Shown: piece by piece, positions 1-8,923 of the stretch
How positions within the stretch are numbered: position 1 is the first letter of the stretch
How the letters are laid out: each line of letters opens with the position of its first letter
DNA from: an uncultured Saprospiraceae bacterium
GTDB taxonomy: Bacteria > Bacteroidota > Bacteroidia > Chitinophagales > Saprospiraceae
Assembly (NCBI GenBank): GCA_937980645.1
Contig: CALJPQ010000007.1
Coordinates: 1-64,000, forward strand
Reading direction: 5' to 3'
DNA length: 64,000 nucleotides
Position numbers and translations under genes: made by a program
The notes under the pieces: generated by a model
The model's input: the letters and a program-made list of their open reading frames with translations, nothing else
What the model was told of the DNA's origin: nothing
Databases searched by the model: none

Positions 1-679
1 TGGACTTATTGCAAAAGAGGCTAAAAGCCAGATAAATATCTTTCTCATGATGGGTGTAAGGAGATCACTGATTTTAAATGCCTACTCTCTCTCCGCTTTT
101 CGGCATCCGCGGGTGCATCTCTCAAAATTCCAAGGCGGCCAAAAACGCACAAACCACCGCCGGCAGTCCTCACCAAAACCACATCACAATTCCTGCTCGC
201 ACACGCAAAAGAGGCTTTCTCTTCACCCGACCTCAACCCAACGCCCGGCTGAAGCGTCACATGAGAGTACAGGGCCTTGTATTCAGTAGAGCAGTGCATG
301 TCCTGTGATTTCCGATAATTTCCGCCAACTCTATTTAGCCGCAACAGACGGCCAAATAAGATACACCTTCCGCTGTTTAGTTAGCTGCGGGTGGCGTATA
401 AGTAACTATGTCGGAGAGCCCTCGCCCCCTTTGGGCAGCCAAACGAGAGCGAGGGCTATTCAGGGACATTTGAACGAAGGGGGTTGTGGTAAATTCATAG
501 GGAGGACCGATTGAGGTTAGCGTTTTCCTTACTCAAGGATTCCATATGCAAAGGTAAAGCAACTTTTAAATGCGCCAAGCTTTAGCGATTTTTTTTTAAA
601 TTTTTTTTTCGCCGGGTTGTAACTGACGCGTGAGAGGTGGTTGGCGATTTGATTTATTTTATTGGTTTTCAATGTTTTG
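1..679. other. intergenic region beside integrase, no gene seen
   Basis: I see no convincing gene here; the short reading frames have no recognisable domains. The stretch holds a nested hairpin at 417-457 (separate entry). A very A/T-rich run of two T-blocks at about 589-610 lies just downstream of the integrase gene on the minus strand. Its position beside a site-specific recombinase makes it a candidate for holding a recombination site, but no duplicated attachment sequence can be recognised because the window begins here. Confidence 0.5.
417..457. other. nested inverted repeat (large hairpin)
   Basis: Perfect 9-bp arms AGCCCTCGC (417-425) and GCGAGGGCT (449-457) enclose an inner stem TTTGG / CCAAA around a GCAG loop. 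There is no T-run on either side, so it is not an ordinary terminator. It lies about 220 bp downstream of the integrase stop codon. A role as recombination site or structured RNA is speculation. Confidence 0.55.
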
Positions 680-2053
680 TCATTTTTTTGTGGGTAGATT
701 ATCGAATGGGCTTCGGATTTTTTTCCATCCGCTGTGGGTGATGTGGGTGTAGATTTGGGTGGTTTCTGGGCTAGCATGTCCGAGGAGTTCCTGGATGTAC
801 CGGAGGTCGGCGCCTTGTTCGAGGAGGTGAGTGGCGAAGGAGTGTCGGAGGGTATGTACGGTTGCGGTTGGGTTGATGCTGGCGGCGATTTTGGCGTTGG
901 AGAAGATATGCTGGATGCTTCGGACGCTGTATGGGCCGCCGTTAGGGCTTTCGAAGAGGTACTCGATGGGTTGGTAGATTTGGAGGTATTCTTGCAGGAT
1001 GTTCCAGAGGTTTGGGGAGAGGAGGGTGCAACGGTCTTTAGCGCCTTTAGCGTCACGGACGAAGAGCCGGTGTTGTTGGGGTTGCAGGTCGGCGAGTCGG
1101 AGGTTTACGGCTTCGCTGACGCGGAGACCGGCGGCGTAGATGAGCATGAGGATGCATCGGTGTTTGAGGTTTTGGACGGCCTCGAAGAGGGCTGCGACTT
1201 CGTCGGGTTGTAGGACTTGGGGGAGTCTTTTGGGTGTTTTGGGCAGTTGGAGTGCTTCGGCTTTGAGGGGTTGCCGTGCGGCGGTGGAGTAAAAAATCTT
1301 GAGGGCGCTGATGAGTTGGATTTGGTATGCTGCGCTGATGCGGTGTTTTTGAATGCAATGTGCGATGTAGTGTTTGATTTGCTCGACGGTGAGTTGGCTA
1401 GGTTTGAGGTGGTCGTAGTAGAGGAGGAATTGTCGGAGAGCGTTTTTGTAGGCTTTGATGGTGCGCCAGCGATATCGGCGCAAGAGGAGTTCTTGTTCGA
1501 AGGCGGTCAGAGCGCATTCGTACCGTGGATTTTTGCGGATTTTGGGTTTGGCCGCCTGAGGCATGAGCGGCATGGGGAGGTTTTGTGGGATGTCGTTGCG
1601 GGGTTGGAAGGTCCAGTACAGAATGTCGGTGGGCAGGTATCGCTGGAGGAATCGGAGAGTAGTATGAGTGTAGGGAATTTCCCAGGTTTTATGGGTGGAG
1701 TTCCATCGGCGCCCGTGAATGTTGTGAATGGTATGCAGGTATTGGCCGACGAGTTGTTGGGGCAGATGAAGGGTGATGTAGTTGGGGTTATTTTCGATGA
1801 GGCAAAGGACGATGCGAGGGGGTAAGGGGCCAGAGGAGCGATTTTGGTGGACGATGGCCAGGTGCTGAAGCACAGCCCGAACGCGCTGCCAGATGTGGGT
1901 CTGGTAAGGCATATGCCAGAATTGCTCTTCGGCGTGCCAGTAGAGTTCGGGCATTTGGGCCAATCGTTGATCAAGGTCAGGTGCAGGGCGGTCGGTTTGG
2001 AGGCCAATACATTGCTGGCCCTGCCAGGTGAAAGGGAAGCTGTAGGCGATCAT
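680..2053 (-). CDS. tyrosine recombinase/integrase with duplicated N-terminal module
   Basis: This is a site-specific DNA recombinase of the phage integrase/XerCD family, 457 aa from the ATG at 2053. The catalytic domain is complete: Arg311 (GLRVSEAVNL), Lys336 (DAKGAKDR), His400/Arg403 (HTLRH), His426 (LLGH) and nucleophile Tyr435 (IYTHI). A SAM-like core-binding domain precedes it from about residue 190. Unusually, the first 140 residues hold two copies of a W-x6-W-x-[M/I]-P-Y element (Trp39/Trp46 and Trp117/Trp124) in repeated strand/helix contexts, roughly doubling the usual N-terminal arm. An upstream start at 2125 is possible, but the extra residues look like untranslated sequence. The gene stands alone with no excisionase or cargo nearby, so it could be a genomic-island integrase or a stand-alone Xer-like enzyme. 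Confidence 0.88.
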   Translation of the reverse strand: MIAYSFPFTWQGQQCIGLQTDRPAPDLDQRLAQMPELYWHAEEQFWHMPYQTHIWQRVRAVLQHLAIVHQNRSSGPLPPRIVLCLIENNPNYITLHLPQQLVGQYLHTIHNIHGRRWNSTHKTWEIPYTHTTLRFLQRYLPTDILYWTFQPRNDIPQNLPMPLMPQAAKPKIRKNPRYECALTAFEQELLLRRYRWRTIKAYKNALRQFLLYYDHLKPSQLTVEQIKHYIAHCIQKHRISAAYQIQLISALKIFYSTAARQPLKAEALQLPKTPKRLPQVLQPDEVAALFEAVQNLKHRCILMLIYAAGLRVSEAVNLRLADLQPQQHRLFVRDAKGAKDRCTLLSPNLWNILQEYLQIYQPIEYLFESPNGGPYSVRSIQHIFSNAKIAASINPTATVHTLRHSFATHLLEQGADLRYIQELLGHASPETTQIYTHITHSGWKKIRSPFDNLPTKK

Positions 2054-2383
2054 GCTGAAGAAATTTTTGGGTGAGAAGACGGAGGCAAATCTGAAGAGCC
2101 GGGAGTAAAACCGTACGAGAGGCACTACAATAGTCGTTACTTAGCCGTTTGTAACGCTTTGCTTGGGGGTCCAAAACGGCGTTTGTATGGGTTTTAAACG
2201 TTATTAACGGATAGTAAGGAGAGGGATTGAGATTCAGTATGTACCATTAGGGAGGGGGAGCCACAGGGAGGAGGGGGAAGTGAAGCGGTTGCCTGGTCAG
2301 GCGTGGTGGTTTGGCAGGGCGCTCGAGCGTCTGGATAAGGATAAGGATAACCGAATCTAAAAATGAAACCAATGGATAGGGTC
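2054..2383. other. intergenic region between divergent integrase and zinc-ribbon genes
   Basis: Divergent spacer of about 330 bp. It holds a purine-rich stretch (about 2210-2285) and a short tandem GGATAA triplicate at about 2334-2350, just before the zinc-ribbon gene. I see no TAnnTTTG promoter box and no gene. Confidence 0.4.
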
Positions 2384-2758
2384 ATGAAAGTGCGATGCAT
2401 GCAATGCGGAGCGGAAAGCTATGGACGCCGCGACAAGCGTTTTTGCTCACAGGATTGCAAGAATGCCTGGCATGCCAACAGGCGCGAGGAGTTGCGGGCC
2501 ATTATGGGAGAGGTAAATGGAGCATTGCGCCGGAACTGGACGCTTTTGGTTCAGGTGTTGGACGGAGCGTACCGCAAACAGGTCAAGCGAGCGGATCTGG
2601 AGGCATTGGGTTTTCGCTGGAAGTACATAACAGAAATTTTTGTAAGCGACAGCGGACGCACCTTCTACTTAGTTTACGATTGTGCCTGGTCGAAATTGTC
2701 GGACGAGGAGGTGCTGATTTTGCGCAAAGGATGGCGCGAGCAAAGTCATGAAACGTAG
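2384..2758 (+). CDS. small zinc-ribbon protein of unknown function
   Basis: A 124-aa basic protein from the ATG at 2384; an in-frame ATG at 2363 would add seven residues. The N-terminus has four cysteines in two pairs (Cys5/Cys8 in CMQCG and Cys21/Cys25 in FCSQDCKNAWH), a treble-clef/zinc-ribbon pattern typical of small nucleic-acid-associated proteins. The remaining 90 residues are alpha/beta with many aromatic residues and are not recognised. It lies divergently from the integrase and may belong to the same accessory segment. Similar short Cys4 proteins are common in Bacteroidota genomes as hypotheticals; no function can be assigned. Confidence 0.7.
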   Translation: MKVRCMQCGAESYGRRDKRFCSQDCKNAWHANRREELRAIMGEVNGALRRNWTLLVQVLDGAYRKQVKRADLEALGFRWKYITEIFVSDSGRTFYLVYDCAWSKLSDEEVLILRKGWREQSHET

Positions 2759-2966
2759 GAGCCGCAAATGCACGAAGGGGGGTTGAGTAGCCATGAGCTT
2801 AGTCCGTAGCCTTACGCAAGACTGCTGGGCGGCAAAAGGTTGAAAAGCCGCAGAGGTTGCGAAGGGCCAGATTAGGTGTTTTTCTCGGCGTCTTCCCCCT
2901 TTTGGCAAATTGGTTCTTCAAGGCGATTGGCCTGCGTTGCGATGTAATCGAGAGGACGAGGTGCGC

Positions 2967-2974
2967 TACCTTTG
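2967..2974 (+). promoter_or_regulatory. Bacteroidota -7 box TACCTTTG
   Basis: Exact TAnnTTTG match 26 bp before the ATG at 3000. It predicts a transcript start near 2980, which excludes the possible upstream TTG start at 2910 for the dehydrogenase gene. Confidence 0.65.
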
Positions 2975-2999
2975 CCCAGCCATTTTGGCGCGTTTGCTT

Positions 3000-5894
3000 A
3001 TGAAACTTCCCGATCTTCACACTGACGAATTGCACCGGCGCCTGTACGCCACGGATGCCTCCATTTTTCGGGAATTGCCTGCAGGGGTGGCGTATCCGCG
3101 CGATGCAACAGACATTCAGGCGCTGGTAGCGTATGCCCGAGCGCAGGGGATCAGCTTGATTCCGCGCACGGCGGGCACGTCGCTGGCCGGTCAATGCGTG
3201 GGCAATGGCATTGTGGTGGATGTATCGCGCCACATGACGCGCATTTTGGAGATTTGCCCGGAGGAGCGCTGGGTGCGGGTGGAGCCTGGGGTTATTCGCG
3301 ACGAGCTTAATGTTGCGCTCAAGCCCTATGGTTTGTTTTTTGCTCCGAACACCTCTACGGCCAACCGCTGCATGCTCGGCGGCATGGTGGGTAATAACTC
3401 TTGCGGCACCACCTCGCTGGTGTATGGCAGCACTCGCGACCACCTGTTGGCCTTACGCACAGTGCTCAGCGACGGCTCGGAGGCGTTTTTTTGCGCCCTG
3501 ACGCCACAAAGGTTTGCCGAAAAATGCCGTCTTGAGGGTTTGGAAGGGCGCCTGTACCGCCACATCCAGGACCGGCTTTCGTCTCCCGAAGTTCAGGCAG
3601 AAATACGCGCCCACTACCCCAAGCCGCAGATACACCGGCGCAACACAGGCTACGCTGTTGACTTGTTGCTGTGCTCCAATGTTTTTACACCTGGCGGGCC
3701 TGATTTCAATTTTTGCACCATGCTGGCCGGCTCGGAAGGCACGCTGGCCATCAGCACGGAAATCACGCTCAATGTTGTACCCCTGCCCGAGCCACATGAC
3801 GTGGTTTTGTGTGCTCACTTTGCTGATCTACAAGAATGCCTGCACGCCGTCGTGTTGGCCGTTCAGCATCGCCCCACCGCCTGCGAGTTGATGGACCACC
3901 TCATCCTCAGCTGCGCCCGCGCCAACCGCGAACAGGCGCGCAACAGTTTTTTTGTCGAAGGCGAACCCGCCGCCGTGCTCATGATCGAATTTCGCGGCTC
4001 AACGCCTCAGGAAGCCCAACATAGGGCGCAAGCCCTTATCCGAGACTTTCGTGCGCAAGGCTTTGGCTATGCCTTTCCCGTTGTGCCAGCACCGCAATCG
4101 AAGCGCGTGTGGGAACTGCGCAACGCCGGGCTGGGCGTGCTGTCCAACATGCCCGGGGCAGCTAAAGGCATTCCCTGCATTGAGGATACCGCTGTAGCCG
4201 TTACCGATTTGCCGGCCTACATTGCCGAATTCGAAGAACTCATGGGCCGATTTGGGCAAAAATCGGTTTACTACGCCCACGCCGGCGACGGCGAACTGCA
4301 CCTGCGCCCCATCCTGAACCTGAAAGACGCCAACGACCGCCAACGCCTGCACGACATCGGCGAAGCCATGGCGCACTTAGTCAAAAAATACGGCGGCTCG
4401 CTCAGCGGCGAACACGGCGACGGGCGCGTCAGGGCTGAGTTTATTCCCATCGTGCTGGGGCAAAAAAACTACGAACTGCTGCGCGACATCAAATGCACCT
4501 GGGACCCCCAGGGCATCTTCAACCCCGGCAAGATCGTGGACGCTCCGCCCATGAACACTTCCCTACGTTACGAAGCCGGCCAACAAGACCGCCCCTTCGA
4601 GACGATGCTGGACTTCCCCGACGGCATCCTGCGCGCTGCCGAACGATGCAACGGCTCGGGCGACTGCCGCCGCTTAGACTTCGCCGGCGGCACCATGTGC
4701 CCCAGCTACCGCGCCACCCGAGACGAAAAGGACAGTACCCGCGCCCGCGCCAACGCCCTGCGCGAATTCCTCACCCGAAGCCAGCGCCCCAACCCCTTCA
4801 GCCACGAGGAACTCTACGAAGTCATGGACCTGTGCCTATCGTGCAAGGCCTGCGCCTCCGAATGCCCCTCCAACGTGGACATGGCCGCCATGAAAGCCGA
4901 ATTCCTCTACCAGTATTACTGCACACACGGCACCCCCTGGCGCGCCCGTCTCTTTGCTCACATCGCCGCGCTGTATCGCCTGGGCGCCACAGCACCCGCG
5001 CTGACCAATTTCATGCTGAAAAGCCCTCTGACCGCCCCCTTGCTCAAACGCCTGCTGGGCATCGCCCCAAAACGCAGCATGCCCGCTCTGGGGCACACTA
5101 CGCTGCGCCAATGGTATCGGAAGCACGACCAACGTTTGCGCCCCAAAACGCCCCAAAAAGGCCTTGTGTATCTGTTCTGCGACGAATTCACCAACTACAC
5201 CGATGTGGAAGCAGGCATTGCCGCCCTCCGCCTGCTGTGGGGGCTGGGCTACGAGGTAGCGCTCATCGAACACCCTGAAAGCGGCCGGGCGGCCATCTCC
5301 AAAGGCCTGCTCGAACGCGCCCGCGAACTGGCCATCCAGCAGGTCAATTGCTTCCAAAACCTCGTTAGCGAACAAACGCCTCTCGTCGGCATCGAACCCT
5401 CAGCCCTGCTCACCTTCCGCGACGAATACCCGCGCTTAGTGCCGCCCTCCCTGCGCCCAGCCGCCCAATGCCTGGGCGAAAACGCCCTCCTGCTCGAAGA
5501 ATTCCTCTTCCGCGAAGCCCAAAAGGGCCACATCAGCGCCGATGACTTCACCGACGCGCCCCGACAGATATGGCTCCACGGCCACTGCCACCAGAAAGCT
5601 TTAGCCACTCTAGAACCCACCGCCTGGGTGCTGGGCCTGCCTCAAGGGCATACGGTGTCTGTCATCCCCTCTGGCTGCTGCGGCATGGCCGGCTCTTTCG
5701 GCTATGAACGCGAACACTACGACGTCAGCATGCGCATCGGCGAACTCGTCCTCCTGCCCGCCGTGCGCGCCCTGCCCCCCGACGCCATCATCGCCGCCTC
5801 GGGCACCAGCTGCCGACACCAAATCCTCGACGGCACCAGCCGCATCGCCCTGCACCCTGCCCAAGTGCTCGCCCAAGCCCTGCGCAACGACTGA
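3000..5894 (+). CDS. YdiJ-type FAD-linked oxidase / 4Fe-4S dehydrogenase (D-2-hydroxyacid)
   Basis: A fusion of a GlcD-like flavin subunit with a GlcF-like iron-sulfur subunit, 964 aa, close to the length of E. coli YdiJ (D-2-hydroxyglutarate dehydrogenase). The N-terminus is an FAD-binding type 4 domain (PRTAGTSLAGQ, GGMVGNNSCG), followed by the FAD-oxidase C-terminal domain with the HAGDGELHLRP and GEHGDGR segments. Around residues 545-620 are the two ferredoxin motifs, ending in CLSCKACASECP. The C-terminus carries CCG-type cysteines (HGHCHQK about 859, SGCCGMAGSFG about 890) that may bind another Fe-S cluster. It should oxidise a D-2-hydroxyacid (2-hydroxyglutarate or lactate) and pass electrons to a membrane carrier. 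The substrate is inferred from the family only. Monocistronic from its own promoter. Confidence 0.92.
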   Translation: MKLPDLHTDELHRRLYATDASIFRELPAGVAYPRDATDIQALVAYARAQGISLIPRTAGTSLAGQCVGNGIVVDVSRHMTRILEICPEERWVRVEPGVIRDELNVALKPYGLFFAPNTSTANRCMLGGMVGNNSCGTTSLVYGSTRDHLLALRTVLSDGSEAFFCALTPQRFAEKCRLEGLEGRLYRHIQDRLSSPEVQAEIRAHYPKPQIHRRNTGYAVDLLLCSNVFTPGGPDFNFCTMLAGSEGTLAISTEITLNVVPLPEPHDVVLCAHFADLQECLHAVVLAVQHRPTACELMDHLILSCARANREQARNSFFVEGEPAAVLMIEFRGSTPQEAQHRAQALIRDFRAQGFGYAFPVVPAPQSKRVWELRNAGLGVLSNMPGAAKGIPCIEDTAVAVTDLPAYIAEFEELMGRFGQKSVYYAHAGDGELHLRPILNLKDANDRQRLHDIGEAMAHLVKKYGGSLSGEHGDGRVRAEFIPIVLGQKNYELLRDIKCTWDPQGIFNPGKIVDAPPMNTSLRYEAGQQDRPFETMLDFPDGILRAAERCNGSGDCRRLDFAGGTMCPSYRATRDEKDSTRARANALREFLTRSQRPNPFSHEELYEVMDLCLSCKACASECPSNVDMAAMKAEFLYQYYCTHGTPWRARLFAHIAALYRLGATAPALTNFMLKSPLTAPLLKRLLGIAPKRSMPALGHTTLRQWYRKHDQRLRPKTPQKGLVYLFCDEFTNYTDVEAGIAALRLLWGLGYEVALIEHPESGRAAISKGLLERARELAIQQVNCFQNLVSEQTPLVGIEPSALLTFRDEYPRLVPPSLRPAAQCLGENALLLEEFLFREAQKGHISADDFTDAPRQIWLHGHCHQKALATLEPTAWVLGLPQGHTVSVIPSGCCGMAGSFGYEREHYDVSMRIGELVLLPAVRALPPDAIIAASGTSCRHQILDGTSRIALHPAQVLAQALRND

Positions 5895-6022
5895 GCACAC
5901 GCCCCCTTGCGCCCTCCAAGCGCCCACATCGCACGGGCAAACAACTCAAAGTTATCAACAATCGGCATTCGTCTGACGGCACCTGCGCAACGCAAGGCTG
6001 CCAAGCGGCAAAAAAACGCCAA

Positions 6023-6060
6023 GGGTGCGGAAAGTCGCAGCCAAAAGCGCCCTCGCACCC
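6023..6060 (-). terminator. possible terminator after the T9SS protein gene
   Basis: Arms GGGTGCG (6023-6029) and CGCACCC (6054-6060). Reading on the minus strand the stem is followed, after a few bases, by a run of seven T. It sits downstream of the minus-strand gene ending at 6102. The long loop makes it a weak call. Confidence 0.35.
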
Positions 6061-6101
6061 TCTGGCAGTTCTACTGTGTCGCCGCCGCAGAATAGCCGCC
6101 C

Positions 6102-6968
6102 TTACCGACGCTGAAACGTCGCACGGCCCACCAGCTGCCCGCTTTGGGCGTCGAGCACCACCAGGAAATACAGGCCCGCCGGCAAATACCCCGTCGGCAA
6201 GGCCTCTCCGCTGTAAAGCAAGTGGCTGCCCACCTTTCGGCCTGTGGCATCCAGCACCTGTGCCAACAAAAGGCCCTCACGCGCCATATGAAGCCTCAGG
6301 AGCTCCGAAACCGGATTGGGCGCCAACAGCACCGGCAGCAGCGAAGTCGGCTCTGAAGCGCTCACAGAGCCTTCAAAGGCCAGCGCATCTACCCACATAG
6401 AACTATTAACCGCCGGAGCAGCCGGGTCTTTACTCGAAGAAATGACGATCAGCGCCGTATCGGGCTGGGCATTGGAGCGATAGACCAACGGCACCGAAAA
6501 GGGCACGTAAGCGGCCGCCGCACCGCCTTGCCAGAAAAACGTCGCCACCGTATCGCGCCCGCCCGCTGGCAAGGTGCGCGTCAGCAGCCCAAAGACCGTG
6601 CAGCTATCACCTACCCCCGGCGTGTACTTGTAATAACCCGCCAGGCGCGCCGGACGCTGGTTGTAGGCAAAACCGCCACTCACACTCTGAGTCGCCACGT
6701 CCAACTTGCCCGTAAACAGCAAACCCGGCACCCGCGCAATGCCCAAGTCGCGCGTGAAAAGCCGGGCCGCAAAACTGCCCGAATACCGATCGGTACTTTT
6801 TTCACAAGTAACGGCAATGCCATTGGTTGCCTGAGCCACTACGCCCCAACCTGTCGGATATTCATACCCCGGCGCCGATTGCCAAGCCTCAAAATCCGCA
6901 TTGGGAATCTGAGCCAACGCCGAAAAACCAGCAGCCGTAAACAGTAAAGTGTAGAATCGTTTTTTCAT
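6102..6968 (-). CDS. secreted T9SS cargo protein with C-terminal sorting domain
   Basis: 288 aa from the ATG at 6968, starting with a clean Sec signal peptide (MKKRFYTLLFTAAGFSALAQ). The middle (residues 22-200) reads like a beta-sandwich 'PCMD'-type or carbohydrate-binding domain, opening with IPNADFEAW and containing VNSSMWVDALAF near its end. Such domains are frequent in Bacteroidota surface proteins. The last 75 or so residues are a type A T9SS sorting domain: the LLAPNPVSELLRL strand, ATGRKVG, LPAGLYFLVV and a basic tail QRR. It is therefore likely exported by Sec, passed through the type IX translocon and anchored at the surface. The upstream extension to 7187 is AT-rich non-coding sequence, so I reject it. 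No neighbour shares a function. Confidence 0.85.
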   Translation of the reverse strand: MKKRFYTLLFTAAGFSALAQIPNADFEAWQSAPGYEYPTGWGVVAQATNGIAVTCEKSTDRYSGSFAARLFTRDLGIARVPGLLFTGKLDVATQSVSGGFAYNQRPARLAGYYKYTPGVGDSCTVFGLLTRTLPAGGRDTVATFFWQGGAAAAYVPFSVPLVYRSNAQPDTALIVISSSKDPAAPAVNSSMWVDALAFEGSVSASEPTSLLPVLLAPNPVSELLRLHMAREGLLLAQVLDATGRKVGSHLLYSGEALPTGYLPAGLYFLVVLDAQSGQLVGRATFQRR

Positions 6969-7755
6969 AAAATGAACCGTTTTAAATTGAAAATGAAACA
7001 TAAAAATCACAGAAAAACGAAAGAGCCGCCACAGTCTCCCACACTTATTTTTGTTTTCGAACACCTCCAAGACAGACTCCAAACAACAGAAAACCACCAA
7101 CACCCCGATGAAAAGGAAAAACATCTCGCCGGCAAAATTCGAGCTTTTGGGCAAGCAGGCAAATAGCTTGCTCAGAAAGCCAAGCACGCCGGAAGCTCAA
7201 AGAAGCCCTAAGGCGATACCCCCCTGCGAGAGATGTCGCCTTTCGCCCCCAGAGGTGTCGTCTTCGAGAAATCAGAAGGCGACACCTCTAAAACAAAACA
7301 ACATAAAATACAGAAAAAAAACAGAAAACGGAGCACCTTTCATCTTCTAATATTCAGAAGAGGCCGGCAACGAATGCCGCATGGCAGTTGAGGCGGTTTA
7401 GCCGGCCAGCGCATTCTATGCCTTCTCTGATAGCAATAGTTATTTCAATAGAATTAAATAGAGAAAGAACAGCGATTGGCTGCAGGTATTTCTTTCTGCG
7501 TTTCTCTGCGGTTGGGGAAAAACTTGGAGCCTATCAGCATCACAACTGTGAGCAACATCAGTCGTTTAAATAGAAATCAATAGAAAAAAAACACCGAGAA
7601 CACGGAGATTTTTCCTCTGGCAATCACAAGTCCGCGTATTTTTTACGGTCATTAAAGGTTAAGCCTGAATGGGCCGCTGAGCATCGAAGTTGGTTTTGAG
7701 GCTGGCTTTCGAGCGAGGCATAGCTGCTGAAAAAGTAAATGGGCCTATTTATTTC
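6969..7755. other. long AT-rich intergenic region with repeats
   Basis: About 790 bp without a credible gene, clearly more A/T-rich than its surroundings. It carries one copy of the dispersed GATGTCGCC/GACACCTC palindromic repeat (7228-7289). Around 7487-7515 is a segment matching, on the minus strand, AACCGCAGAGAAACGCAGA, a motif with a relative at 20832-20858. Around 7590-7606 is an ACACCGAGAACACGGAG element. It looks like a landing area for small intergenic repeats. Confidence 0.55.
7228..7289. repeat. dispersed palindromic repeat, locus A
   Basis: GAGAGATGTCGCCTTTCG is followed by AGAGGTGTCGTCTTCGAG (7251-7268) and then AGAAGGCGACACCTCT (7274-7289). The 18-mer at 7251-7268 is the exact reverse complement of an 18-mer at 21073-21090 and at 63746-63763. 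The second and third parts can pair as a hairpin. Confidence 0.8.
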
Positions 7756-8910
7756 CTATTCTTTTTCGAACATCTTTGCCAGTTGTACATATGTCTGCCG
7801 CACGGTGGTTTGCAGGCGCTGGTAGATGCCTGGCGCGGCGGTTTGTTTTTCGCGCACGGCTTGGGGCGTCAGGTGCCGTAGGAAGTCGGCCATTTGCTCC
7901 TGGATGCGGTTGTTTTCCTCGATGAGCCAGCCGGCGTCTTGCAGCAAGTGCCAGTTGTCGCTGTCAGGGCTGCCACAGAAGAGGATAGCACCGCCGACGG
8001 CGATGGCGCTGACGGCTTTGGAGGGCACGGCCACGTGCGTCCAGCTGCGGCGCAGGGATACTAAGTGGACGCCGATGAAGGCTAATTGTTCGCGCGGGAC
8101 GTGGTCGAGCAGCACCACACCTGGCTTCCCCTGGGCATAGGCTTTCAGGGCGGGCGCCTGGTTGCCGTAGAGGGCCAGGATGAGTCGGTGTCGCGCTGGG
8201 TCGAGGTGGTCTATAGCGGCACGGATGAATTCCGGGTTGTGCGGGTCGCCCACGTTGCCGCAATAGCCGAGCATGATTCGGTCAGGGTCGTACCAGTCGG
8301 GCGGTGTTTCGGGGCGCGTCAGGGTATGGAAGAACACGCCACAGGGCAACAGCAGTGCGGGCAGGTCGGGCTTTTGGTACGCCTGCCGCAGGTGTTCGGC
8401 CTGGCGCGGGCCGAGGGCGATGAGTGCGTTCGGAGCGCGTCGGTAGGTAGCGCGCAGGGCAAGCCGATATAGCGGATGGCGCTCACGGATCCAGCCCGTA
8501 GCGTAGAAGCCTTCGGGGAAGAGGTCGAAGGCCCACAGCAACCAGCGTGTGCGGCGCGGCAGCAGCCAACCGGCCCACATGGGCAGCAGTGGGGGACTGG
8601 TAGTGCATACCGTCCAGCTACGGCGGTAGCGCCAGGCGCGCACCAAGAGCGCCAGGCCATCGTACACCATGGTCAGCAGGCGAAGCACAGTGCAATTGCC
8701 CTCGTAAGGTGTCCATAAGCGGTGTACCTCACCTGCAGGCTGGCGCCGTCCAGCGCCTCCAGCAAAGGAGCGCCCCATACACAGCACTACGCTGCGGATA
8801 CCATGTTCGCGCTCCAGGTATTCCACCAGGTCGCACACCGATTCGCCGTTGATGTTCGGATTGGGCGGATAATGGCGCGTGAGAAAAACAACCGGAGCAG
8901 GAGTGCTCAT
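7756..8910 (-). CDS. glycosyltransferase, GT4-like
   Basis: 384 aa with the two-Rossmann-domain layout of GT-B glycosyltransferases. The start TRHYPPNPNINGESVCDLVEYL matches the nucleotide-sugar-free N-terminal half seen in WbuB/GT4 enzymes. The C-terminal half has LGYCGNVGDPHNPEFIRAAI, VVLLDHVPREQL and VPSKAVSAIAVGGAILFCG, corresponding to the donor-binding loop and the KxxE-like region of GT4. It should transfer a sugar to a lipid-linked glycan or other acceptor at the cytoplasmic membrane face. It starts 13 bp after the epimerase gene (8924-9985), so the two form an operon making and adding a sugar. Donor and acceptor are unknown. Confidence 0.82.
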   Translation of the reverse strand: MSTPAPVVFLTRHYPPNPNINGESVCDLVEYLEREHGIRSVVLCMGRSFAGGAGRRQPAGEVHRLWTPYEGNCTVLRLLTMVYDGLALLVRAWRYRRSWTVCTTSPPLLPMWAGWLLPRRTRWLLWAFDLFPEGFYATGWIRERHPLYRLALRATYRRAPNALIALGPRQAEHLRQAYQKPDLPALLLPCGVFFHTLTRPETPPDWYDPDRIMLGYCGNVGDPHNPEFIRAAIDHLDPARHRLILALYGNQAPALKAYAQGKPGVVLLDHVPREQLAFIGVHLVSLRRSWTHVAVPSKAVSAIAVGGAILFCGSPDSDNWHLLQDAGWLIEENNRIQEQMADFLRHLTPQAVREKQTAAPGIYQRLQTTVRQTYVQLAKMFEKE

Positions 8911-8923
8911 AAGGGGCCGAAAT

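Noticed and set aside
734..1825. Two long plus-strand frames over the integrase gene
   Set aside because: They lie antisense to conserved integrase motifs, have Gly/Val/Glu-rich translation typical of shadow frames, and no recognisable domain.
2799..3443. 214-codon minus-strand frame at the start of the dehydrogenase gene
   Set aside because: Antisense shadow of the conserved FAD-binding domain; no promoter or homology.
7051..7350. 99-codon plus-strand frame in the AT-rich gap
   Set aside because: Lys/Pro/Thr-rich, no domain, and overlaps the dispersed repeat.
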